From Pseudomonas putida (GTDB lineage Bacteria; Pseudomonadota; Gammaproteobacteria; Pseudomonadales; Pseudomonadaceae): 64,000 nt of DNA. Below the pieces are notes generated by a model. That model saw nothing but the letters and a program-made list of their open reading frames with translations. It did not search any database and was not told where the DNA came from. The DNA is taken from positions 1-64,000 of the forward strand of contig NZ_MKZO01000027.1 of assembly GCF_001941965.1 (NCBI RefSeq), in the 5' to 3' direction. Positions 58,969-64,000 of this stretch are shown in pieces (positions within the stretch are counted from its first letter, which is position 1; each line of letters starts with the position of its first letter). A program made the translations under genes and the position numbers.

Positions 58969-60131
58969 GAGTCGTCGCGCCCGTTGGCGTTTTCCTCGAG
59001 CCAGCGGCTCAGTCGTTCGGCGATGCGCTCGCTGGCATGGCCGTCACCCACCGGGAAGAACACCTTGCTCATGCGCTGGTAGGTGGCCGGGTCGTCGAGC
59101 AACTGCGCGGTTTCCTTGACGATGCGTTCGGTCTGGGTACCGACCAGGATCACCGTGCCGCCTTCCAGCACGGCCGGGCGCTCGGTGACCTTGCGCAGTA
59201 CCAGGACCGGTTTGCCCAGGGCCGGGGCTTCCTCCTGGACGCCGCCGGAGTCGGTGAGGATCAGATAGGCGCGGTCCATCAGCCAGACGAAGTGCTGGTA
59301 GTCCTGCGGGGCGATCAGGTGGATGTTGGGCTGGTTGGACAGTACCGAGTACACGGCCTGCTGCACCTGCGGGTTGAGGTGCACCGGGTAGACGAACTGC
59401 ACGTCCGGGTAGCGCAGGGCCAGTTCGGCCAGGGCCAGGCAGATGCGCTCGAAGCCGGGGCCGAAGTTCTCGCGGCGGTGGCCGGTAATCAGGATCAGGC
59501 GCTGGTCGTCGCGCAGTGTCGTCAGCGGCGAGTCGGGGGCGGGGTGCCACTGGCTGTGCTTGAGGTGGTCGCGCATCCACAGCAGGGCGTCGATCACCGT
59601 ATTGCCGGTGACCTCCAGGTGTTCCAGGGGTACGCCCTCGCGCAACAGGTTGTCACGGGAATCCTTGGTCGGTGGGAAATGCAGGTCGGCGATCACCCCG
59701 GTGAGGCGCCGGTTGGCTTCTTCCGGCCAGGGCTGGCGCAGGTTGCCGGTGCGCAGGCCGGCCTCGACATGGGCGATGGGAATCTGCCGGTTGAAGGCGG
59801 CGAGGGCGGCGATGAAGCTGGTGGTGGTGTCGCCATGGACCAGCACGATGCGTGGCCTGATCCGTTCGTAGGCGGCATCGATGTGGGCCAGCAGTTGCTG
59901 GGACAGGCTGTTGAGGGTCTGGTTCCGGGTCATCACCTGCAGGTCTTCGTCGACGTGCAGGCCGAAGTCGTCGAGCACCTGCTGGAGCATCTCGCGGTGC
60001 TGGCCGGTGGAGCAGATGCTCAGGTCGATATCCGGCCATTCACGCAGGACCCGGGCCAGTGGCGCCATCTTGATCGCTTCCGGGCGGGTGCCGAATACCA
60101 TCATGACTTTGTAGGGCATTCCTTGGCTCAT
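58965..60131 (-). CDS. wecB: UDP-N-acetylglucosamine 2-epimerase (non-hydrolysing) WecB
   Basis: This 388-residue enzyme interconverts UDP-GlcNAc and UDP-ManNAc. Motifs seen are MMVFGTRPEAIKMAPLARVL, CSTGQHREMLQQVLDDFG, LVHGDTTTSFIAALAAF, AHVEAGLRTGN, VTGNTVIDALLW, and LTDSGGVQEEAPALGKPVL. It heads the wecB-nfrB-nfrA-ybcH unit (four-base overlap with nfrB). E. coli NfrAB glycan synthesis needs WecB, which is encoded elsewhere there; here the precursor enzyme is inside the operon. Confidence 0.95.
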   Translation of the reverse strand: MSQGMPYKVMMVFGTRPEAIKMAPLARVLREWPDIDLSICSTGQHREMLQQVLDDFGLHVDEDLQVMTRNQTLNSLSQQLLAHIDAAYERIRPRIVLVHGDTTTSFIAALAAFNRQIPIAHVEAGLRTGNLRQPWPEEANRRLTGVIADLHFPPTKDSRDNLLREGVPLEHLEVTGNTVIDALLWMRDHLKHSQWHPAPDSPLTTLRDDQRLILITGHRRENFGPGFERICLALAELALRYPDVQFVYPVHLNPQVQQAVYSVLSNQPNIHLIAPQDYQHFVWLMDRAYLILTDSGGVQEEAPALGKPVLVLRKVTERPAVLEGGTVILVGTQTERIVKETAQLLDDPATYQRMSKVFFPVGDGHASERIAERLSRWLEENANGRDDS

Positions 60132-60303
60132 GGTCCGATCCCTCAGAGGGTTGAGTCATACAGGGGCGTGCATGGGTGCAGGACCTTGATACAAGCAGGG
60201 GAGTGGAGGGTTGTCCAATTCGGGGCGGGGGATCTGCAAGGCTGCTGGCAATCTTTCGAATCAATCGTTGACTTGCCAGAATCGTTTCGCTAGTTTCGCT
60301 GGC

Positions 60304-60369
60304 ATGAACACATTCCTGCACTTGCCAGCCCACAGCATTATTACCGCCATTATCAGATTGGCGGGCTAG
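60304..60369 (+). CDS. Leader peptide of the ilvA attenuator (21 aa)
   Basis: ATG 60304 opens MNTFLHLPAHSIITAIIRLA plus Gly and a TAG stop. Within it lies Ile-Ile-Thr-Ala-Ile-Ile, four isoleucine and one threonine codons in six, just where ribosome stalling would free the antiterminator. A possible promoter (TTGACT 60268, TAGTTT 60291) would start transcription near 60303, which would make the peptide leaderless, so either that or a different promoter is used. No strong ribosome site is visible. Confidence 0.65.
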   Translation: MNTFLHLPAHSIITAIIRLAG

Positions 60370-60409
60370 CTGGCAGCTGCACCTAACCCGCCCTGGAGGC
60401 GGGTTTTTT
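60344..60409 (+). promoter_or_regulatory. Transcription attenuator of ilvA
   Basis: Four segments pair in the classic order. Segment 1 CCGCCA (60344-60349), inside the Ile/Thr codons, pairs with segment 2 TGGCGG (60359-60364). Segment 2 as GGCGGG (60360-60365) can instead pair with segment 3 CCCGCC (60387-60392). Segment 3 pairs with segment 4 GGCGGG (60398-60403), forming terminator AACCCGCC/GGCGGGTT followed by six T. Stalling at Ile/Thr codons covers segment 1, favours 2:3 pairing and lets transcription reach ilvA. Confidence 0.8.
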
Positions 60410-60454
60410 CTTTCTCGACTCCTGGGCCCTTTGCAAAAAAGCCAGGAGTCATCG

Positions 60455-62017
60455 ATGACCAGCCTCACCGTTAGCCCTCATACCAGCCTCGGCGCCCCGA
60501 ACCTGCTGTCGGACTACGTGCGCCGCATCCTGTCCGCGCCGGTGTACGACCTGGCCATCGAGACCCCGCTGCAACCCGCCCGCGCCCTGTCCGCACAACT
60601 GGACAACCAGGTGCTGCTCAAGCGCGAGGACCTGCAACCGACCTTCTCCTTCAAGATCCGCGGCGCCTACAACCGCCTCAGCCGCCTGAGCCCCGAGCAG
60701 CGCGCTCGCGGGGTGATCACCGCGTCCGCCGGCAACCATGCCCAGGGCGTGGCACTGGCTGCCCGCGAGCTGGGGATCGTGGCGACCATCGTCATGCCCG
60801 AGACCACCCCGGCGCTTAAGGTCGAAGGCGTGCGCTCCCGTGGCGGCAATGTGGTGCTGCATGGCGACGCCTTCCCCCGCGCCCTGGCCCATGCCCTGCA
60901 AATGGCCCAGCGCGACAGTGCGACCTTCGTTCCGCCGTTCGACGACCCGGATGTGATCGCCGGGCAGGGCACCGTGGCCATGGAGATCCTGCGCCAGCAA
61001 CCCGGTGCGCTGGACGCGATCTTCGTCCCGGTGGGCGGTGGCGGGTTGATCTCGGGGATCGCCGCCTACGTCAAATACCTGCGTCCCGAGGTCAAGGTGA
61101 TCGGCGTCGAACCGCAGGATTCCAACTGCCTGCAAGCCGCGCTGGCCGCCGGCGAGCGCGTGGTGTTGCCTCAGGTCGGGACCTTCGCCGACGGCGTGGC
61201 GGTGGCGCAGATCGGCGCCCATTGCTTCGATATCTGCCGGCATTACGTGGATGAAGTGATCACCGTCAGCAGCGACGAACTCTGCGCGGCGATCAAGGAC
61301 ATCTACGACGACACCCGTTCCATCACCGAGCCTTCGGGGGCGCTTGCCGTTGCCGGGATCAAGAAGTACGTGGCCGCGCACGGGGTGAAGGGCCAGACCC
61401 TGGTGGCCATCGACTCCGGCGCCAACGTCAACTTCGATCGCCTGCGCCATGTCGCCGAACGTGCCGAACTGGGGGAGCAGCGCGAGGCGGTGATCGCAGT
61501 GACCATCCCCGAGCGTCCGGGCAGCTTCCGCGCGTTCTGTCAGGCCCTGGGACGGCGGCAGATCACTGAGTTCAACTACCGCTACTACCCAGGCAAGGAA
61601 GCAAGGCTGTTCGTCGGCGTGCAGACCCACGCCGTGACCGACCCGCGCGAGGCCTTGATCGCCAGCCTGCGTGAGCAGGGCTACGAAGTGCTCGACCTGA
61701 CTGACAACGAACTGGCCAAGCTGCATATCCGCCACACCGTCGGCGGGCATGCCGGGCCGGGCGCGGAGGAGCGCGTGCTGCGTTTCGAGTTCCCCGAGCG
61801 GCCGGGGGCGCTGCTGGGCTTCCTGGAGAGCCTGGGCAAGCGCTGGAATATCAGCCTGTTCCACTACCGCAACCACGGCGCCGCCGATGCCCGGGTGTTC
61901 GCCGCCCTGGAAGTGCCGGCAGACGAACGCGCCGACCTGCCGGGCCTGCTGGATGCGATGGGGTATCGCTACTGGGACGAGACCGATAATCCGGCTTATC
62001 GCCTGTTCCTTGGCTGA
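60455..62017 (+). CDS. ilvA: Biosynthetic threonine dehydratase IlvA
   Basis: This 520-residue PLP enzyme deaminates threonine to 2-oxobutanoate for isoleucine synthesis. The PLP lysine is in PTFSFKIRGAYNRL; other signatures are TASAGNHAQGVAL and the glycine loop FVPVGGGGLISG. The C-terminal 190 residues hold two ACT-like regulatory domains (VTIPERPGSFRAFCQALG; FEFPERPGALLGFLESLG), so feedback control by isoleucine is expected. ATG 60455 follows AGGAG at seven bases; an upstream frame at 60431 lacks a ribosome site. An Ile/Thr attenuator lies directly upstream. Confidence 0.95.
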   Translation: MTSLTVSPHTSLGAPNLLSDYVRRILSAPVYDLAIETPLQPARALSAQLDNQVLLKREDLQPTFSFKIRGAYNRLSRLSPEQRARGVITASAGNHAQGVALAARELGIVATIVMPETTPALKVEGVRSRGGNVVLHGDAFPRALAHALQMAQRDSATFVPPFDDPDVIAGQGTVAMEILRQQPGALDAIFVPVGGGGLISGIAAYVKYLRPEVKVIGVEPQDSNCLQAALAAGERVVLPQVGTFADGVAVAQIGAHCFDICRHYVDEVITVSSDELCAAIKDIYDDTRSITEPSGALAVAGIKKYVAAHGVKGQTLVAIDSGANVNFDRLRHVAERAELGEQREAVIAVTIPERPGSFRAFCQALGRRQITEFNYRYYPGKEARLFVGVQTHAVTDPREALIASLREQGYEVLDLTDNELAKLHIRHTVGGHAGPGAEERVLRFEFPERPGALLGFLESLGKRWNISLFHYRNHGAADARVFAALEVPADERADLPGLLDAMGYRYWDETDNPAYRLFLG

Positions 62018-62096
62018 GGTTGTCCTGGATCAACACGTGCGGCCCATGGCGGGCGGATGCTGAAAGCACCGAGATAGAGCCATTGAGGGATTAGCC

Positions 62097-63245
62097 ATGA
62101 GCAGCACGTTTTTCATTCCGGCGGTGAACATCATGGGCATCGGCTGCCTCGACGAGGCCATGACCGCGATTGTCGGTTACGGCTTGCGCAAGGCGCTGAT
62201 CGTGACCGACGTCGGGCTGGCCAAAGCTGGCGTCGCACAGCGGATCGCCGAGCAACTGGCCGTGCGCGATATCGATTCGCGGATATTCGACGGGGCCAAA
62301 CCCAACCCGAGCATCGCCAACGTGGAGCAGGGCCTGGCGCTGTTGCAGCGGGAGAAGTGCGACTTCGTCATCTCCCTCGGTGGTGGTTCGCCCCATGACT
62401 GCGCCAAGGGCATCGCCCTGTGTGCCACCAATGGCGGCAGGATCGCCGACTATGAAGGCGTCGATCGGTCGTCCAGGCCGCAGTTGCCGCTGGTGGCGAT
62501 CAACACCACGGCCGGTACGGCCAGCGAAATGACCCGTTTCTGCATCATCACTGACGAGGCGCGGCACGTGAAAATGGCCATCGTCGACCGTAACGTCACA
62601 CCGATCCTCTCGGTCAACGACCCGGCGCTGATGGTCGGCATGCCCAAGTCGCTGACCGCGGCCACGGGCATGGATGCCCTGACCCATGCGGTGGAAGCCT
62701 ATGTGTCGACGGCGGCGACGCCCATCACCGATGCCTGCGCGTTGAAGGCCATCGAGCTGATCAGCAGTAATCTGCGCCAGGCTGTTGCCAACGGCCAGGA
62801 CATGCCGGCGCGGGAGGCCATGGCTTATGCCCAGTTCCTCGCGGGGATGGCTTTCAACAACGCCTCGCTGGGTTACGTGCATGCCATGGCGCACCAGTTG
62901 GGCGGCTTCTATGACCTGCCGCACGGGGTGTGCAATGCGGTGCTGTTGCCCCATGTGCAGCGCTTCAACGCCAAGGTCAGCGCCGCTCGTTTGCGGGATG
63001 TGGCGGGGGCGCTGGGTGTCGATGTGCGTGAGTCGGGGGCGGAGCAGGGTGCGGCCGCGGCCATTGCGGCGATCGAACAGTTGAGTCGGGATATCGAGAT
63101 TCCACCGGGGCTGGCGGTGCTTGGGGTCAAGGTCGAGGATGTGCCGATCCTGGCGAGCAATGCGCTGAAGGATGCCTGCGGTCTGACCAATCCGCGGCCA
63201 GCCAGCCAGGCGGAGATCGAGGCGGTGTTCAAGGCGGCGTTCTGA
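62097..63245 (+). CDS. Iron-containing alcohol dehydrogenase
   Basis: This 382-residue group III alcohol dehydrogenase has the NAD motif SLGGGSPHDCAKGIAL, NTTAGTASEMTRF, and the metal-binding NNASLGYVHAMAHQLGGFYD with DLPHGVCNAVLLPHV. It belongs to the YiaY/AdhB-like group that oxidises or forms primary alcohols with NAD. The start follows GAGGGATTAGCC. It lies 79 bases after ilvA on the same strand, but no pathway link to isoleucine synthesis is obvious. Substrate is not predictable. Confidence 0.92.
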   Translation: MSSTFFIPAVNIMGIGCLDEAMTAIVGYGLRKALIVTDVGLAKAGVAQRIAEQLAVRDIDSRIFDGAKPNPSIANVEQGLALLQREKCDFVISLGGGSPHDCAKGIALCATNGGRIADYEGVDRSSRPQLPLVAINTTAGTASEMTRFCIITDEARHVKMAIVDRNVTPILSVNDPALMVGMPKSLTAATGMDALTHAVEAYVSTAATPITDACALKAIELISSNLRQAVANGQDMPAREAMAYAQFLAGMAFNNASLGYVHAMAHQLGGFYDLPHGVCNAVLLPHVQRFNAKVSAARLRDVAGALGVDVRESGAEQGAAAAIAAIEQLSRDIEIPPGLAVLGVKVEDVPILASNALKDACGLTNPRPASQAEIEAVFKAAF

Positions 63246-63310
63246 TCCTGGATCTGCTCTGACCTTCAGGGTCTCATCGCGGGCCAGCTCATTGCGAGTC
63301 GCTGCAGAAA

Positions 63311-63385
63311 CCTGTGGGAGCTGGCTTGCCAGCGATAGCGGTGGTGACCTCACCACCGCAATCGCCGATAAACCCGCTCCCACAG
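63311..63385. repeat. Degenerate mixed REP array
   Basis: A REP right arm (63311-63336) is followed by the hairpin GCGGTGGTGA/TCACCACCGC and an ACCCGCTCCCACAG arm of the second REP type (ending 63385). A weak left arm (GTCTCATCGCGGGCCAGCTC, from 63271) precedes them. Confidence 0.75.
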
Positions 63386-63411
63386 AGGCCGCAGTGCTTT
63401 ATGCAAGCGTT

Positions 63412-64000
63412 TTAGAAGTAGTACGGGAATTTCAGGCTGAAGGTAAAGTCCGGCGCATCGTCGGTGAGGCCGATCGACAGGTTCGGCACGATGGTCAGCT
63501 TGTCGCTGGCGGCCAGGGTCATGCCGACGTTGAAGTAGGCGGCGTTGGCGTCGCTGCCGACCACGGTACTCCAGTCTTCGCCGTCGGCCTTGGTCTTCGA
63601 GCGCCGGACGATAAGGTCGGAGAGCGAGAACGACATGCTCATCTTCTCGTTGAGGGCGAAAGCCACACCCGCGCCTATCTGGAAGCTGTCACCCAGCTTG
63701 ACCTTGCCGGCCACTTTCTGGCCTTCGGCGGAGCTGATGTCGCTGAAGGATTCCTCCATGTTGTAGGTGTAGCTCAGGCTGCCGAACAACACGGCCGGAT
63801 CGAAGGTTTTCACCAGCGAAATCCCCGGGCTGATCGACCATACGCCATTGCCGGTCGGCAGGCTCTCGGGGTAGACCAGGCTGCTGTTGACCGGGTCGCG
63901 GCGCAGTTTGATGCCGAACGGGTCCTTGCCGGTAGGCGCCTTGACCCGCAGGGTGAGCACGGCGTCCGGGGCGTATTCCGACTCGTCCATGAACTTGTAC
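63412..64000 (-). CDS. Outer-membrane beta-barrel protein, C-terminal part (cut by window end)
   Basis: The frame runs from the stop at 63412 to the window edge without interruption (YKFMDESEYAPDAVLTLR at the cut end), so the gene continues outside. The visible 196 residues are alternating beta-strand pattern (VWSISPGISLVKTFDPAVLF, GDSFQIGAGVAFALNEKM, LTIVPNLSIGLTDDAPDFTF) ending in aromatic residues PYYF, as in outer-membrane proteins. It resembles the Phenol_MetA_deg-type transporter family, but that is a weak call. An ATG at 63990 is probably internal. Confidence 0.7.
   Translation of the reverse strand, partial: YKFMDESEYAPDAVLTLRVKAPTGKDPFGIKLRRDPVNSSLVYPESLPTGNGVWSISPGISLVKTFDPAVLFGSLSYTYNMEESFSDISSAEGQKVAGKVKLGDSFQIGAGVAFALNEKMSMSFSLSDLIVRRSKTKADGEDWSTVVGSDANAAYFNVGMTLAASDKLTIVPNLSIGLTDDAPDFTFSLKFPYYF

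Overview
The window is a high-GC gammaproteobacterial chromosome segment, almost certainly from the Pseudomonas putida group. The evidence is gene content (cti, nhaB, a complete paa cluster with OprD-type porin and ActP-type permease, cysI with its DUF934 partner, metH, nfuA), the GC-rich third codon positions, and many copies of the REP palindrome whose core is GCTGGCAAGCCAGCTCCCAC. No rRNA, tRNA, CRISPR array, prophage or insertion-sequence transposase was seen.

Region 1 (1-4.4 kb): a PhoD-like phosphoesterase that loses family resemblance near the window edge, a TonB-dependent receptor, and a divergent SfnR-like sigma-54 activator. A near-perfect -24/-12 promoter lies in front of the receptor. 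Region 2 (4.4-15.7 kb): a UvrD-like helicase with an unusual GxxxG repeat, nhaB, a dienoyl-CoA isomerase, nudC, a TSUP permease, and a lipid or hydroxyacyl-CoA group (SDR, LvaA/ACAD10-type phosphotransferase, SCP2 protein, histidine phosphatase), then sohB. Region 3 (15.7-27.3 kb): sulfur and methionine metabolism (cysI-DUF934, metH with a MetR-type box), the membrane isomerase cti, nfuA, and an 826-bp nested inverted-repeat element. Region 4 (27.3-32.9 kb): two tandem TonB-dependent receptors, again with a sigma-54-like promoter, and a small membrane protein.

Region 5 (33-51.6 kb): a full phenylacetate catabolic island. PaaK activates phenylacetate, PaaABCDE epoxidises the ring of phenylacetyl-CoA, PaaG isomerises it, PaaZ opens and oxidises the ring, and PaaJ, F and H complete beta-oxidation to acetyl-CoA and succinyl-CoA. 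PaaI and PaaY are thioesterase-type rescue proteins, PaaL and the porin import substrate, and PaaX represses. Matching A/T-rich inverted repeats lie in front of paaA and paaF. A quinone reductase/TetR pair with its own operator-like palindrome sits between the two main paa operons.

Region 6 (51.6-60.1 kb): wecB-nfrB-nfrA-ybcH-like, translationally coupled, followed on the same strand by a membrane GGDEF diguanylate cyclase. This looks like a self-contained version of the c-di-GMP-controlled NfrAB/N4-receptor surface glycan system known from E. coli. Region 7 (60.2-64 kb): ilvA behind a textbook Ile/Thr leader-peptide attenuator, an iron-dependent alcohol dehydrogenase, and the C-terminal part of an outer-membrane-type protein cut by the window end.
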